Under the pieces are notes generated by a model, which worked only from the letters and a program-made list of their open reading frames with translations, made no database searches and was not told the DNA's origin. A program made the position numbers and the translations under genes. A stretch of 64,000 nucleotides of DNA. Origin: Sphingobium cloacae. GTDB lineage: Bacteria; Pseudomonadota; Alphaproteobacteria; Sphingomonadales; Sphingomonadaceae. The stretch is from NCBI RefSeq assembly GCF_002355855.1, contig NZ_AP017655.1, forward strand, positions 2,261,501-2,325,500, written 5' to 3'. Shown here piece after piece: positions 42,145 to 53,875 of the stretch. How positions within the stretch are numbered: the stretch's first letter is position 1; each line of letters opens with the position of its first letter.

Positions 42145-43545
42145 TTATCCCCGAGGCGTCGCGCGCTCCGCGACATAGGCGGTCACGGCGTCGAACGTGC
42201 CGGGCAGCTTCGCATAGCTTTCCTCGCGCGCGAAGAGGTCGCCCATGCGTGAGGGCAAAGCGGGCCGCGTGCCGGTCGCTCGCTCCACCGCGTCGCGGAA
42301 CTTGGCGGCATGGGCGGTCGCCAGCGTCACGACCGGAATGGACGGGTCGAGGTCCAGCGAGCGCGCCGCCGCGAGGCCCACGGCGCTATGCGGGTCGATC
42401 ACCTGCCCCGCCGCGTCATAGGCCCAGCGCATCGCCATGGTCATGCCGTCGGCATCGACACGGGCGGAAGTGAAGAGCTGCGATGCGCCATCGCGCTGCG
42501 CGTTGGTGAGGCGCATGGCCCGCGTCGCTTCGAACCCGCGCATCTGGTTCGCCAGCGCGTTGCCGTCGCGGCCGCCCGCGTCGAACAGCAGACGTTCGAA
42601 ATTGGAGCTGACCTGGATGTCCATGCTGGGGGTGGCGGTCGCGACCACCTGCCCCTGGCTGTAATCGCCTTCGGCAAGCGCGCGGTGCAGGATGTCGTTG
42701 ACGTTGGTCGCGACCATCAGCCTGGCGACGGGCAGGCCCATCTTCGCCGCGACATAGCCCGCGAACACATCGCCGAAATTGCCGGTAGGAACGGAGAAGG
42801 CCACTTCCCGATCCGGCGCGCCCAGACGCACGGCGGCATAGAAATAATAGACGACCTGCGCCATCAGCCGCGCCCAGTTGATGCTGTTGACGGCGGACAG
42901 GTTGAAGCGGCGCGAGAAACCGGCGTCGTTGAACATCGCCTTCACCAATGCCTGCGCATCGTCGAAGCTGCCTTCGATGGCGATGTTATAGACATTGGGG
43001 GCGCGCACGGTGGTCATCTGCCGCCGCTGAACATCCGACACCCGGCCATCGGGATGCAGCATGAAGATGTCGATCTTCTCCCGGCCCGCCACCGCGTCGA
43101 TGGCGGCCGACCCGGTGTCGCCCGAGGTCGCGCCGACGATGGTGAGATGATCGTCGCGGCGCGAGAGGAACCGCTCGAACAACTGGCCGAGCAGTTGCAG
43201 CGCCACATCCTTGAACGCCAGCGTCGGGCCGTGGAACAGCTCCAGCATCCAGTGACGGTGGTCTAGCTGGACCAGCGGCGTCACGGCATCGTGGCTGAAC
43301 CGGCCATAGGCGGCTTCGCACAGGTCGCGCAGTTCCTCTTCGGACAGCGATCCGGCGACGAAGGGCGCCATGACGCGCACCGCCGTTTCCACATAGGAAA
43401 GGCCCGAAAGGGCGCGGATTTCATCGGGCGAGAAGCCGGGCCAGCGTTCCGGGACGTAAAGTCCCCCGTCGGACGCCAGACCCGCCAGCGTCACATCCTC
43501 GAAACCCAGCGCAGGCGCGCTCCCCCTGGTGCTCACATATTGCAT
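42145..43545 (-). CDS. thrC: threonine synthase
   Basis: The 466-residue PLP enzyme begins MQYVSTRGSAPALGFEDV and has the PLP lysine K112 in HGPTLAFKDVALQLLG. It also has TSGDTGSAAI (phosphate loop) and VPTGNFGDVFAGYVAAKMGLP. It converts O-phosphohomoserine to threonine in the cytoplasm. Motif set and length fit the bacterial/yeast-type (class II) enzyme. The gene follows SURF1 by 44 bases. Confidence 0.97.
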   Translation of the reverse strand: MQYVSTRGSAPALGFEDVTLAGLASDGGLYVPERWPGFSPDEIRALSGLSYVETAVRVMAPFVAGSLSEEELRDLCEAAYGRFSHDAVTPLVQLDHRHWMLELFHGPTLAFKDVALQLLGQLFERFLSRRDDHLTIVGATSGDTGSAAIDAVAGREKIDIFMLHPDGRVSDVQRRQMTTVRAPNVYNIAIEGSFDDAQALVKAMFNDAGFSRRFNLSAVNSINWARLMAQVVYYFYAAVRLGAPDREVAFSVPTGNFGDVFAGYVAAKMGLPVARLMVATNVNDILHRALAEGDYSQGQVVATATPSMDIQVSSNFERLLFDAGGRDGNALANQMRGFEATRAMRLTNAQRDGASQLFTSARVDADGMTMAMRWAYDAAGQVIDPHSAVGLAAARSLDLDPSIPVVTLATAHAAKFRDAVERATGTRPALPSRMGDLFAREESYAKLPGTFDAVTAYVAERATPRG

Positions 43546-43589
43546 GATGGAGAAGCGCGGTAACGGCGCGCGGCCCCGGGAGCAAGCCT

Positions 43590-44234
43590 TTACGGCGAAT
43601 CGGCGGGCGGCTTGTTCCGGCGGCGGAGCGCGAGGAGGTAGATCGCCACGGCGACCGCCGCGAAGAAGAACCATTGCACGGCATAGGCCAGATGGTTGTT
43701 GGGCACGTCCTGCACGCTGGGCGGCGCGAGGGGCTTGAGGCCCGCGGGGGCTTCGCGGGCGATCAGCATGGGCCGCAGGGGCAAGGCATGGCCGCCGATT
43801 CGCGTCAGCAGGGCGCGATGGTCGGGCTCCTCGGAAATCCAGCCCGCGACCTGGCCGCCATTCCATCGCGGCCGTTCATCGGGGCGCTGGCCCACGCCGA
43901 GCGCGACGAGGACGCCCGGCCCTTCGGCGCCCGTCGCGCATTGGGCGATATGGCGATAGCCCATCGAACCGTCCCTGGCGCGACCGGCTTCGGCCTGCCA
44001 GCCCACGACCCGCAGGCAATGGACCGAGGACGGGCGGAAGAGGATTTCCGGCGGCACGGGCGGAAGAGCGGGGAAGGCGACCGCGGGCCTGGCGGGATTG
44101 GCGGCGGCGAGCGCCAGCATCGCTTCCTTCTCATGCCTCCGCTCCAGCTGCCACATGCCAAGGGCGATCATCACCAGCACCGCCAGAATGACGATGATGG
44201 TCGGGATCAGGGGCACGGAGCGGCGCATGGTCAT
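43590..44234 (-). CDS. SURF1-family cytochrome oxidase biogenesis protein
   Basis: The 214-residue protein has an N-terminal membrane helix (about 8-26), the family motif LGMWQLERRHEKEAM, a periplasmic domain and a C-terminal helix after NHLAYAVQWFFFAAVAVAIY. SURF1 helps insert heme a into subunit I. ATG 44228 is a close alternative start. It follows the coxC terminator rather than joining coxC directly. Confidence 0.92.
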   Translation of the reverse strand: MTMRRSVPLIPTIIVILAVLVMIALGMWQLERRHEKEAMLALAAANPARPAVAFPALPPVPPEILFRPSSVHCLRVVGWQAEAGRARDGSMGYRHIAQCATGAEGPGVLVALGVGQRPDERPRWNGGQVAGWISEEPDHRALLTRIGGHALPLRPMLIAREAPAGLKPLAPPSVQDVPNNHLAYAVQWFFFAAVAVAIYLLALRRRNKPPADSP

Positions 44235-44267
44235 GACGGTCCGGCATAACGCCCGCCGGGACAAAAG

Positions 44268-44298
44268 AAAACGGCCGGGAATCGATCCCGGCCGTTTT
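44268..44298 (-). terminator. rho-independent terminator after coxC
   Basis: A perfect 13-bp inverted repeat AAAACGGCCGGGA/TCCCGGCCGTTTT has a 5-base loop. On the minus strand it ends in TTTTCTTTTG. It begins 26 bases after the coxC stop and ends 34 bases before the SURF1 start. Confidence 0.9.
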
Positions 44299-44323
44299 CC
44301 CGATTCGGAGAAGAGCGCGGGCC

Positions 44324-45154
44324 TCAGCCGCCGTGCACCGGCGCGCCCCAGCCGCCCCACACATAGATGGCGACGAACAGGAACAGCCAGACGACATCGA
44401 CGAAATGCCAGTACCAGGCAGCCGCTTCGAAGCCGAAATGCTGGCGCGGCGTGAAATCGCCCTGATAGGAACGGACCAGATTGACGATCAGGAAGATCGT
44501 GCCGACCAGCACGTGGAAGCCGTGGAAGCCGGTCGCCATGTAGAAGGCCGAGCTATAGGGGCTGCCGCCGAAGGGGAACGGCGCATGGGCATATTCATAA
44601 GCCTGGATCGACGAGAAGAGCAGGCCCAGGATGATGGTGCACCACAGGCCCTTCTTCAGCCCTTCGCGATCGCCATGGATCAGCGCGTGATGCGCCCAGG
44701 TGACGGTGGTGCCCGAGCACAGCAGGATCAGCGTGTTGAGCAACGGCAGCTCGAACGCGTTCATCACCTCGATGCCCTTGGACGGGAAAAGCCCTTCGAT
44801 CGGCGCGAGTTGGCTGGGGAACAGGGAAAAGTCGAAGAAGGCCCAGAACCAGCCGACGAAGAACATCACTTCCGACGCGATGAACAGGATCATGCCGTAG
44901 CGCAGATGCAGCTGCACGACCGGCGTGTGATCGCCCGCGCGCGCTTCGTGGATCACGTCGCTCCACCAGCTGAACATGGTGAACAGGACGCCCGCCAGGC
45001 CGATGAGGAAAACCCAGCCGCCGCCCGCAGGCAGCGCGTCGGGATGCATCCACATGATCCCGCCGAACGCCATGACCAGCGCCGACAGCGAGCCGAACAT
45101 CGGCCAGATGCTGGGCGGGAGAATGTGATAATCGTGATTCTTGGCGCCTGCCAT
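44324..45154 (-). CDS. coxC: cytochrome c oxidase subunit III
   Basis: The 276-residue protein has seven membrane helices and the subunit III signatures [57 protein letters not shown] and [14 protein letters not shown]. It belongs to the aa3-type oxidase encoded by the whole operon. Confidence 0.97.
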   Translation of the reverse strand: MAGAKNHDYHILPPSIWPMFGSLSALVMAFGGIMWMHPDALPAGGGWVFLIGLAGVLFTMFSWWSDVIHEARAGDHTPVVQLHLRYGMILFIASEVMFFVGWFWAFFDFSLFPSQLAPIEGLFPSKGIEVMNAFELPLLNTLILLCSGTTVTWAHHALIHGDREGLKKGLWCTIILGLLFSSIQAYEYAHAPFPFGGSPYSSAFYMATGFHGFHVLVGTIFLIVNLVRSYQGDFTPRQHFGFEAAAWYWHFVDVVWLFLFVAIYVWGGWGAPVHGG

Positions 45155-45192
45155 GACCTAACTCTTCCCTGTTCGCGTTATTGCCTGTTGCC

Positions 45193-45771
45193 TTAGCTTG
45201 GCTTCCTGTCCTGCTCAACAGGATAGAAGGTGTAGCTGAGCGTTATTTCCTGCGTGTCCTTGTTGTCCGGGTCGGACAGGATCTTGGGATCGATATAATA
45301 GAGCACCGGCATCCGCACTTCCTCGCCGGGCTTGAGCGTCTGCTGGGTGAAGCAGAAACATTCGATCTTGGCGAAGAAGGCGCCCGCCTGGGTCGGCGTG
45401 ACGTTGAAGCTGGCGGTGCCGGTGACCGGCTTGTCCGACATGTTCTTCGCCACGAAGATCGCCATGTTGCGCGCCCCCACCGTCACCGACTGGGTCGGAT
45501 GTTCGGGATGGAATTTCCACGGCATGCCCGGCTGCACGTTGGAATCGAAGCGGATCGATAGGATGTGGCCGGTCGCTTCCTTCACCTGGACATCGGCCGA
45601 GGCCCGCCTGGTCGTGCCGCCGAAACCCGTCTGTTCGCAGAAGATGCGGTAGAGCGGCACGGACGCGAAGCCCAATGCGAGCATGGCGAGGCCGACCACC
45701 ACCGTCATGAGGAGCGTCCGCCGGTTCCGGCGCGCGCTGTCGAAGGGGGAGGGAGGAAGCGTCGCCATCAT
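45193..45771 (-). CDS. ctaG: cytochrome c oxidase assembly protein CtaG/Cox11
   Basis: The 192-residue protein has a single N-terminal membrane helix (about 20-42) and a periplasmic copper-binding domain with the CFCF motif (KIECFCFTQQTLKPGE) and a Cys in YRIFCEQTGFGG. It delivers copper to CuB of subunit I. I use ATG 45771, which overlaps the stop of the preceding small gene (TGATG); two further in-frame starts adjoin. Confidence 0.96.
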   Translation of the reverse strand: MMATLPPSPFDSARRNRRTLLMTVVVGLAMLALGFASVPLYRIFCEQTGFGGTTRRASADVQVKEATGHILSIRFDSNVQPGMPWKFHPEHPTQSVTVGARNMAIFVAKNMSDKPVTGTASFNVTPTQAGAFFAKIECFCFTQQTLKPGEEVRMPVLYYIDPKILSDPDNKDTQEITLSYTFYPVEQDRKPS

Positions 45772-45902
45772 CAATTGCCCCCGCCCATCTTCGCGATGGT
45801 GATGGCGTAGAAGAGGATGACCAGCGCGGCCAGCAGCACGCCGGTCAGGATGGCGCGGGATTTCTGGCGCGCGCGCACCTGGCTTTCCTCCTCGGGCGTC
45901 AT
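45771..45902 (-). CDS. 43-residue membrane protein of the cox operon (CoxF-like)
   Basis: A short gene, [20 protein letters not shown], then a hydrophobic helix (about 21-37) and a Gly-rich end KMGGGN. Its ATG overlaps the ctaB stop (45899-45902) and its stop overlaps the ctaG start. Small single-helix proteins in this operon slot are annotated CoxF-like in other Alphaproteobacteria; a role in oxidase assembly is inferred. Confidence 0.85.
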   Translation of the reverse strand: MTPEEESQVRARQKSRAILTGVLLAALVILFYAITIAKMGGGN

Positions 45903-46819
45903 CCCAGCCACCAGCGGTCCGCCACGACGGCGCCGAACAGAAGGAACAGATAGAAGATGGAATATTTGAAAAGGCGCCGCTCCGGCATCATCCGGGCCGG
46001 GTCGGCCTCGCGGTGCCGGTACACCTGGAAGGCGAACAGCGCGAACAGCGCCGTGCCCAGCAGGGCGGTGACGCCATAGACGAGGCCGGTCAGGCGCAGC
46101 AGCACCGGCGCCATGGCGGCCACCGCCATGATCGCGGTGTAGAACCAGATCTGGCGGCGCGTCGCGACCTCGCCCGACACGACCGGCAGCATGGGGATGC
46201 CCGCGGCGGCGTAGTCCGTCCGCACGAACAGGGCCAGGGCCCAGAAATGCGGCGGCGTCCAGAAGAAGATCAGCATGAAGAGCGCCACGGGCAGCGCCGA
46301 TATGTCGCCCGTCACCGCCGCCCAGCCGATCACCGGCGGGAAGGCCCCGGCCGCGCCGCCGATGACGATATTCTGCGCCGTGCGGGGCTTGAGCCAGATG
46401 GTGTAGACGAAGACATAGAAGAGGATCGACACCGCCAGCACCGCCGCCGCGAGCCAGTTGGTGGCGACGCCCATCAGCAGCACGGAGAAGAAGGAGAGGC
46501 CGACGCCGAAGTGCAGCGCCGATTGCGGGTCCATCCGCCCCGCCGGAAGCGGGCGGCTGGCGGTCCGCTGCATCAGGCCGTCCGTGTCCCGCTCATACCA
46601 TTGGTTGAGCGCCGCGGCCGCGCCCGCGCCGAGCGCGATGCACAGGATCGCGGTGAAGGCGAGGACCGGGTGGATATGGCCGGGCGCCGCCAATAATCCG
46701 CACAGGCCGGTGAAGACCACCAGCGTCATTACCCTGGGCTTGGTCAGCGCCACGAAATCCCGCCAATGGGCCGGCAAAACGGGCGAAAGCGACCCGGACA
46801 TGATCGGCGAACTTGCCAT
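45899..46819 (-). CDS. ctaB: protoheme IX farnesyltransferase (heme O synthase)
   Basis: The 306-residue UbiA-family membrane enzyme has the prenyl-diphosphate motif [20 protein letters not shown] and a second acidic loop after [14 protein letters not shown]. It farnesylates heme b to heme o, the precursor of heme a for CoxA. It lies between coxA and the CoxF-like gene on the same strand. Confidence 0.96.
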   Translation of the reverse strand: MASSPIMSGSLSPVLPAHWRDFVALTKPRVMTLVVFTGLCGLLAAPGHIHPVLAFTAILCIALGAGAAAALNQWYERDTDGLMQRTASRPLPAGRMDPQSALHFGVGLSFFSVLLMGVATNWLAAAVLAVSILFYVFVYTIWLKPRTAQNIVIGGAAGAFPPVIGWAAVTGDISALPVALFMLIFFWTPPHFWALALFVRTDYAAAGIPMLPVVSGEVATRRQIWFYTAIMAVAAMAPVLLRLTGLVYGVTALLGTALFALFAFQVYRHREADPARMMPERRLFKYSIFYLFLLFGAVVADRWWLG

Positions 46820-46837
46820 AATCTCCTCATGCGTCAG

Positions 46838-46860
46838 CCCGGCGCCAGTGCAGCGCCGGG
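46838..46860 (-). repeat. intercistronic hairpin between coxA and ctaB
   Basis: A perfect 8-bp stem CCCGGCGC/GCGCCGGG with a 7-base loop lies in the 113-base gap between coxA and ctaB, with no T run. It may protect the coxA message or reduce read-through. Confidence 0.5.
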
Positions 46861-46932
46861 TCTGATCCGGGGATGGGCCGAAGCCGTCCCCGTTGGCGCC
46901 CCGTCCATCCGGGACGCCGCTTCGTCAAACGG

Positions 46933-48618
<1,686 letters not shown>

Positions 48619-49614
48619 TCAAATCTTGGCCGGAGCGGCGGCGGGCCGGGGCGCTTCCGCCGTGGCGGCGCCCTCGGCCTTCTTCGGCTTGCCGCCCTGC
48701 GACAGCACCCACTGGTCGAACTGCGCGGGAGGCAGCGCCTCGATCGCGATCGGCATGAAGCCGTGGCGCGCGCCGCACAGTTCCGAACACTGGCCGTAAT
48801 AGACGCCCGGCTTCTCGATGGTGAAGCTCTTTTCATTCAGGCGGCCCGGCACGGCGTCCATCTTCACCCAGAGCGACGGCACGGCGAAGCTGTGGATCAC
48901 GTCCGCGCCGGTGATGATGAGCTTGATCGGACGGCCCACCGGCAGGACCAGGCGGTTGTCGGCGGCGAGCAGATAGGGCTCGCCATTTTCCGCCGCCTTC
49001 TCCTTGGTCAGCATGTTCGACACGAATTCGGGGATTTCGTTGTCGGGATATTCATAGCCCCAATACCATTGATAGCCGGTCACCTTGACGGTCACCGCAT
49101 CCTTGGGCGCGGGCTTGTACTGGTCGGCGAGCAGGCCGATCGAGGGCACGGCGATCACCAGCAGGATCATGACCGGCACCACGGTCCAGATCACCTCGAC
49201 CAGCGTGTTGTGCGACGTCTTGGACGGCGTGGGGTTCGCCGAGCGGCGGAAGCGGACCATCACATACAGCATCAGCGCCAGGACGAAGACGCAGATGATC
49301 GTGATGATCGGCAGCAGCATCTGGTCGTGCAGCCAGCGGGCGGTATGTCCGTTGGGCGAGAATTGCTGCTGAAGGGTGATTTCGCCGGGGCGCGGCATGC
49401 CGATCCCCTCGGTCGGCTTCATGCGCGGCGGCGCGGCGACCTGCGCCGCGGGCGCGGCGGCCGTGGCGTTGGCGGCCGATTCGACCGGCGCGGCGGCATT
49501 TTCAACGGCGGGCGCGGCGGCGGCATTATCCTGCGCCAGCGTCGGACTGCTCATCGCCAAAGCCGGCGCAAAGGCCAGCATCCCGGCGAGAATGAGCGAT
49601 TTCACCTTGTTCAT
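48619..49614 (-). CDS. coxB: cytochrome c oxidase subunit II
   Basis: The 331-residue protein has a signal peptide (about 1-28, ending TLAQ), an Ala/Val/Pro-rich linker, two membrane helices and a periplasmic cupredoxin domain. The CuA site is YYGQCSELCGARHGFMPI. It receives electrons from cytochrome c. The extended Ala-rich stretches at both ends are typical of sphingomonads but of no known role. It is the first gene of the operon. Confidence 0.97.
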   Translation of the reverse strand: MNKVKSLILAGMLAFAPALAMSSPTLAQDNAAAAPAVENAAAPVESAANATAAAPAAQVAAPPRMKPTEGIGMPRPGEITLQQQFSPNGHTARWLHDQMLLPIITIICVFVLALMLYVMVRFRRSANPTPSKTSHNTLVEVIWTVVPVMILLVIAVPSIGLLADQYKPAPKDAVTVKVTGYQWYWGYEYPDNEIPEFVSNMLTKEKAAENGEPYLLAADNRLVLPVGRPIKLIITGADVIHSFAVPSLWVKMDAVPGRLNEKSFTIEKPGVYYGQCSELCGARHGFMPIAIEALPPAQFDQWVLSQGGKPKKAEGAATAEAPRPAAAPAKI

Positions 49615-49896
49615 AGCGTCTTCTTACCCCGTAACCCCTTCGCGCCCCTGCGGCCAGGACATGCGCGCATGCGCCTCGTCCCCGCCCGGTCGGTCTGCGG
49701 CGGCTTATAGGCATGGTTTTTTTCTGCCTCAAGGTTCCAGGAGCAGATTTTCTTCTCTGTTGCAACGCCTCCCTCGCCCGCCTATTCCGCTCCCGCGCAC
49801 AGGGGCGCCGTTTCACGGGGCGTGACATGCCCCCAAACAAGGGAAGCGCGACGGACGGGCGGGCCCGTTTCCGGCGCGCGAATGGATCTGTATCGA

Positions 49897-50478
49897 ATGA
49901 CCGACGACGAAATATTGGCGGAGTTCCGGGCGGCGGGCGCGCTGCTCGAAGGGCATTTCATCCTGTCATCGGGACGGCGCAGCGGCAATTATCTGCAATG
50001 CGCCCGGGTGCTGATGAACGCGGAGCGGGCCGGACGGCTGGCCCGCGCGATGGTGCAGCAATTGCCGCGCGAACTGCGCCAGGAAATCGACCTGGTGGTA
50101 TCCCCGGCGATGGGCGGCCTCATCATCGGGCATGAAGCGGGCCGCGCGCTGGACCGGGACGCCATCTTCCTCGAACGCCCGGAAGGCACGTTCGAACTGC
50201 GGCGCGGCTTCGCCATCGCGCCGGGGCAGAAAGTGCTGATGGTCGAGGATGTGGTCACGACCGGCCTGTCCTCGCGCCAGGCGATCGAGGCCGTGACGGC
50301 GGAAGGCGGCATCGTGGTCGCCGAGGCCGCGCTGGTCGACCGTTCGGCGGGCGAAGTCGATCTGGGCGTGCCCTTCTATCCGCTCGTCAGCATCAATTTT
50401 CCCGTCTATGACGCGGATGACGTGCCGCCCGAACTGGCGGCCATCCCCGCCGTGAAACCGGGCAGCCGGAAGCAGTAG
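49897..50478 (+). CDS. pyrE: orotate phosphoribosyltransferase
   Basis: The 193-residue protein begins [20 protein letters not shown]. It has [14 protein letters not shown] and the PRPP loop [14 protein letters not shown]. It joins orotate to PRPP to give OMP in pyrimidine synthesis. ATG 49882 would add five residues. It is divergent from coxB across about 280 bases in which I found no clear promoter pair or other gene. pdxJ follows after 3 bases. Confidence 0.96.
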   Translation: MTDDEILAEFRAAGALLEGHFILSSGRRSGNYLQCARVLMNAERAGRLARAMVQQLPRELRQEIDLVVSPAMGGLIIGHEAGRALDRDAIFLERPEGTFELRRGFAIAPGQKVLMVEDVVTTGLSSRQAIEAVTAEGGIVVAEAALVDRSAGEVDLGVPFYPLVSINFPVYDADDVPPELAAIPAVKPGSRKQ

Positions 50479-50481
50479 CCG

Positions 50482-51219
50482 ATGACGATCCCCCCCGCGC
50501 ATCTTCGCCTTGGCGTCAATATCGACCATGTGGCGACCATCCGCAACGCGCGCGGGGGAGAGCATCCCGATCCGGTCAAGGCCGCCCTGCTGGCGGTGAA
50601 GGCCGGGGCGGACGGGATCACCGCCCATCTGCGCGAAGATCGGCGCCACATCCGGGACGAGGATATCGCGACGCTGATCGCGGCGCTCACCGTGCCGCTC
50701 AACCTGGAGATGGCGGCGACGCGGGAGATGCTCGGCATCGCGCTGAAACACAGGCCGCACGCCGCCTGCATCGTGCCGGAAAAGCGGGAGGAGCGGACGA
50801 CCGAGGGCGGGCTGGACGCGGCCGGGCAGATCGACGCGCTGCGCCCCATCGTCGCGGCGCTGGGCGATGCGGGCGTGCGCGTCAGCCTGTTCATCGAGCC
50901 CGATCCGGCGCAGATCGAGGCGGCGATCAAGCTCGGCGCGCCGGTGGTGGAACTGCACACGGGCCGCTATGCCGAACTCAGCGGCGCGGAGCGGGCGCAG
51001 GAATTGCGGCGGCTGTCCGAGGCGGCGGCGCTGGCGGCGAAGAACGGCATCGAACCCCATGCGGGCCATGGCCTCACCTTCGACAATGTGGGGCCGGTCG
51101 CCGCCATTCCGCAGGTGGCCGAACTCAATATCGGCCATTTCCTGATCGGCGAGGCGATCTTCGGAGGACTGGAAAGCGCCATTCGCGAAATGCGGCGGCA
51201 GATGGACCTGGTGCGTTGA
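50482..51219 (+). CDS. pdxJ: pyridoxine 5'-phosphate synthase
   Basis: The 245-residue TIM barrel begins [23 protein letters not shown]. It has [40 protein letters not shown] and [10 protein letters not shown], all diagnostic of PdxJ. It condenses 1-deoxyxylulose 5-phosphate with aminoacetone phosphate. Its stop overlaps the TTG start of acpS. Confidence 0.98.
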   Translation: MTIPPAHLRLGVNIDHVATIRNARGGEHPDPVKAALLAVKAGADGITAHLREDRRHIRDEDIATLIAALTVPLNLEMAATREMLGIALKHRPHAACIVPEKREERTTEGGLDAAGQIDALRPIVAALGDAGVRVSLFIEPDPAQIEAAIKLGAPVVELHTGRYAELSGAERAQELRRLSEAAALAAKNGIEPHAGHGLTFDNVGPVAAIPQVAELNIGHFLIGEAIFGGLESAIREMRRQMDLVR

Positions 51220-51650
51220 TCGTCGGCCTGGGCTCCGACCTCTGCAATATCGAGCGCATCCAGAGCTCGCTCGACCGCTTCGGCGAGCGGTTCGAACAAC
51301 GGGTCTTCACCGATGTGGAGCGCGCCAAGGCCCATCGCCGCCCCTTCACCCGGGCGGGGACGCTCGCCAAGCGCTTCGCCGCCAAGGAAGCCTTTTCCAA
51401 GGCGGTCGGGACCGGCTTCAGGCGGGGCGTGTTCATGAAGGATATCGGCGTCGTCAACGCCCCGAGCGGCGCGCCGACGCTGGCGCTGACGGGCGGCGCG
51501 CTCGAACGGCTTCAATCCCTGGTCCCGGCGGGCTACAAGCCGGTCATCCACCTGACGCTCACGGACGATCATCCCTGGGCGCAGGCGTTCGTCATCATCG
51601 AAATCCTGCCGCAGGATCATGCGGCGCCAGAGGCCCGCCCCCATCCATGA
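51216..51650 (+). CDS. acpS: holo-acyl-carrier-protein synthase
   Basis: The 144-residue protein has [12 protein letters not shown] (metal Asp) and [16 protein letters not shown] (metal Glu and Lys), the two AcpS motifs. It transfers phosphopantetheine from CoA to ACP. It starts with TTG overlapping the pdxJ stop (TTGA). Its stop overlaps the lepB ATG by four bases. Confidence 0.96.
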   Translation: MIVGLGSDLCNIERIQSSLDRFGERFEQRVFTDVERAKAHRRPFTRAGTLAKRFAAKEAFSKAVGTGFRRGVFMKDIGVVNAPSGAPTLALTGGALERLQSLVPAGYKPVIHLTLTDDHPWAQAFVIIEILPQDHAAPEARPHP

Positions 51651-52540
51651 CGGCATCCGACATGACCGAAAACAGCCCGCCGCCCGAACAAGGCGGTGGA
51701 ACGCCGGAAGAAGAGGCCACTTCGCCGCCCGTCAACTGGTGGCATGAGGTTAGGAGCATCGGGTTGCTGATCCTGGCGGTGCTCGCCTTTCACAGCTTCG
51801 TCGCCAAGCCCTTCTACATTCCGTCGGAATCGATGATGCCGGTGCTGTTGAAGGGCGACCGGCTGGTGGTGAGCAAATTCCCCTATGGCTGGTCCTATGT
51901 GTCGCCCAGCTTCCACCCGCTGCCTTTCCTGAAAGGGCGCGTCTTCGGGCATATGCCGCAGCGCGGCGACATCGTGATCGTTTCGCCGCCGAACCGGCGG
52001 GAGGATTATATCAAGCGGGTGATCGGCCTGCCGGGCGACATATTGGAGGTGCGGGGCGGGCAGGTCATCCTGAACGGCAAAGCCGTGCCGCAAAGGACGC
52101 TGCGGCCCATCCGCATCCCCATCGACGGCAACGCCCCCTGCCCGCCGCTGCAATTCCCCGGCGCGCGGCGGACCGGCGCCGGCGGCGAACGCTATTGCGA
52201 ACTGCCGGTGAAACAGGAGGTGCTGCCCAACGGCAAGACCTATCTCACCATCGACATGGGGCCGAGCGCGCTCGACTGGTATGGGCCGGTCCGCGTCCCG
52301 CGGGACCATGTGTTCCTGATGGGGGACAATCGCGACAACAGCGCCGACAGCCGAGCGCCGCTGGAGGAGAACGGGCTGGGCGGGCCGGTGCCGTGGGAAG
52401 CCATTGGCGGCCGCGCGGAGTTCATCACCTTCTCGCTGGACGGCGATTCCACCTGGAACCCGCTGAGCTGGCTCCACGCGCTGCGAAGCGGGCGGGCCGG
52501 GAACAGCCTGCGCGCGCGGAGCGTTACACCGCCGCAATAG
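51647..52540 (+). CDS. lepB: signal peptidase I
   Basis: The 297-residue protein has one N-terminal membrane helix (about 37-52) and the catalytic domain. The serine is S62 (IPSESMMP) and the lysine K123 ([12 protein letters not shown]); [12 protein letters not shown] forms box E. It removes signal peptides from exported proteins at the periplasmic face. The family position after acpS/pdxJ is usual for sphingomonads. Confidence 0.97.
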   Translation: MTASDMTENSPPPEQGGGTPEEEATSPPVNWWHEVRSIGLLILAVLAFHSFVAKPFYIPSESMMPVLLKGDRLVVSKFPYGWSYVSPSFHPLPFLKGRVFGHMPQRGDIVIVSPPNRREDYIKRVIGLPGDILEVRGGQVILNGKAVPQRTLRPIRIPIDGNAPCPPLQFPGARRTGAGGERYCELPVKQEVLPNGKTYLTIDMGPSALDWYGPVRVPRDHVFLMGDNRDNSADSRAPLEENGLGGPVPWEAIGGRAEFITFSLDGDSTWNPLSWLHALRSGRAGNSLRARSVTPPQ

Positions 52541-52559
52541 TCATCGAGGGGGAACGGGT

Positions 52560-53642
52560 TTGAGCGACAGGCAGGTCCATATCGAGGAGCCCGGTCCCAG
52601 CGAATATCGCAGCCCCCTGGTCCAGCATGAAATGAAGCGCGCGGGCGTGTGGATCGCCATGGGCATCGCGGTCGCGCTGGTCGTGCTGCTGGCGCAGCCG
52701 ATCATGCTCATCATGGGCGCGCTGGTGCTGACGACGATGATGGACGGCGGCACGCGGCTGCTGGGCCGGGTGCTGCCCATCGCGCGGGGATGGCGGCTGG
52801 CGATCGTGCTGATCGCCGCCCTCGCCTTCCTGATCTATACCTTCTACCTCACCGGATCGAGCCTCGCCGCGCAGGCGCAGGCGATGCGGGCGATCATCGA
52901 AACCCAAGTGACCCGGATCGGCGGCTGGATGCACCAGATGGGCATCTCCACGTCGCCGGAGGATTTCAAGAGCCTCGCCAGCCAGGCGATGAGTTCGCTG
53001 GGCCGGGTCACGGCCGCGGTCGGGACCGCCGTCGGGGCCATTACGGGCGGCGTGATGATGCTGGTCCTCGCCATCTTCATCGCCGTCGAGCCGAAACTCT
53101 ATGAACGCGGCGTCGCGTGGATGCTGCCGATGGACAGGCGCGCGCATTTCTACCGGATCGCCGACAGGATGGGCTGGACGCTGCGGCGGCTGATGTTTGG
53201 GCGGCTGATCGGCATGGCGGTGGAGGGCGTGGGAACGTGGCTGCTGCTCTGGGCCGGGGGCGTGCCGATGGCGGGGCTGCTCGGCATATTGACGGGCCTG
53301 TTCGCCTTCCTGCCCAATATCGGGTCGATCATATCGGGCGTGCTGATCGTGCTCGTCGGCTTTTCGGCGGGCGTGAATGTGGGGCTTTATGCCTTCGGCG
53401 TGTATATGGTCGTGCAGATCATCGACGGCTATCTGATCGTGCCGATGGTCGCCAAGCGGGCGACGGACCTCGCCCCCGCGCTGGTGCTGGCGGCGCAGAT
53501 CCTGTTCGGCGCGCTGTTCGGCATCATGGGGCTGTTCCTGGCCGATCCGATCGTGGCGATGATCAAGGTCTATCTGGAGGAACGGTCCAAGACGCTGGAG
53601 GCGGACCGGGCGGATGCCGCCATGCTTCAGGCAGCGTCCTGA
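52560..53642 (+). CDS. AI-2E (PerM) family transporter
   Basis: The 360-residue inner-membrane protein has about eight helices. A helical periplasmic part lies around 90-160, and the family C-terminal core contains LTGLFAFLPNIGSIISGVL and PALVLAAQILFGALFGIMGLFLADP. Members export diverse small molecules; AI-2 is only one proposed substrate. It starts with TTG 19 bases after lepB, preceded by GAGGGGGAA. Confidence 0.88.
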   Translation: MSDRQVHIEEPGPSEYRSPLVQHEMKRAGVWIAMGIAVALVVLLAQPIMLIMGALVLTTMMDGGTRLLGRVLPIARGWRLAIVLIAALAFLIYTFYLTGSSLAAQAQAMRAIIETQVTRIGGWMHQMGISTSPEDFKSLASQAMSSLGRVTAAVGTAVGAITGGVMMLVLAIFIAVEPKLYERGVAWMLPMDRRAHFYRIADRMGWTLRRLMFGRLIGMAVEGVGTWLLLWAGGVPMAGLLGILTGLFAFLPNIGSIISGVLIVLVGFSAGVNVGLYAFGVYMVVQIIDGYLIVPMVAKRATDLAPALVLAAQILFGALFGIMGLFLADPIVAMIKVYLEERSKTLEADRADAAMLQAAS

Positions 53643-53696
53643 AGGAGGAACGGTTCGGCATGGCTGTTTTGGGCCATTTGCCGACACTCCTTCATC

Positions 53697-53812
53697 CGTT
53701 CGGGCTGAGCGAAGTCGAAGCCTTCCACCGAACGAAGTGAGGTGCAGAGCCTTCGACTTCGCTCAGGGCGAACGGGGGTGGGTCGAAGCAGAAGACCGTC
53801 CGCTATCCACCC
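53697..53812. repeat. REP-like palindromic repeat, copy 4
   Basis: CGTTCGGGCTGAGCGAAGTC opens and GACTTCGCTCAGGGCGAACG closes a near-perfect long inverted repeat. An inner CACCGAACGAAGTGAGGTG is present. The distal motif GACCGTCCGCTATCCACCCA follows, as in copy 1. It lies between the AI-2E transporter gene and the FKBP terminator. Confidence 0.8.
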
Positions 53813-53827
53813 ATCACCACGCAAGAA

Positions 53828-53850
53828 AAGAGGCCCTCAAGGGGCCTCTT
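53828..53850 (-). terminator. terminator of the FKBP isomerase gene
   Basis: A 9-10-bp stem AAGAGGCCC/GGGCCTCTT with a short loop lies 26 bases past the minus-strand stop. On that strand it is followed by TTTTCTTGC. Confidence 0.75.
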
Positions 53851-53875
53851 CCTGTATCTGCGATGACGGTGGCGC

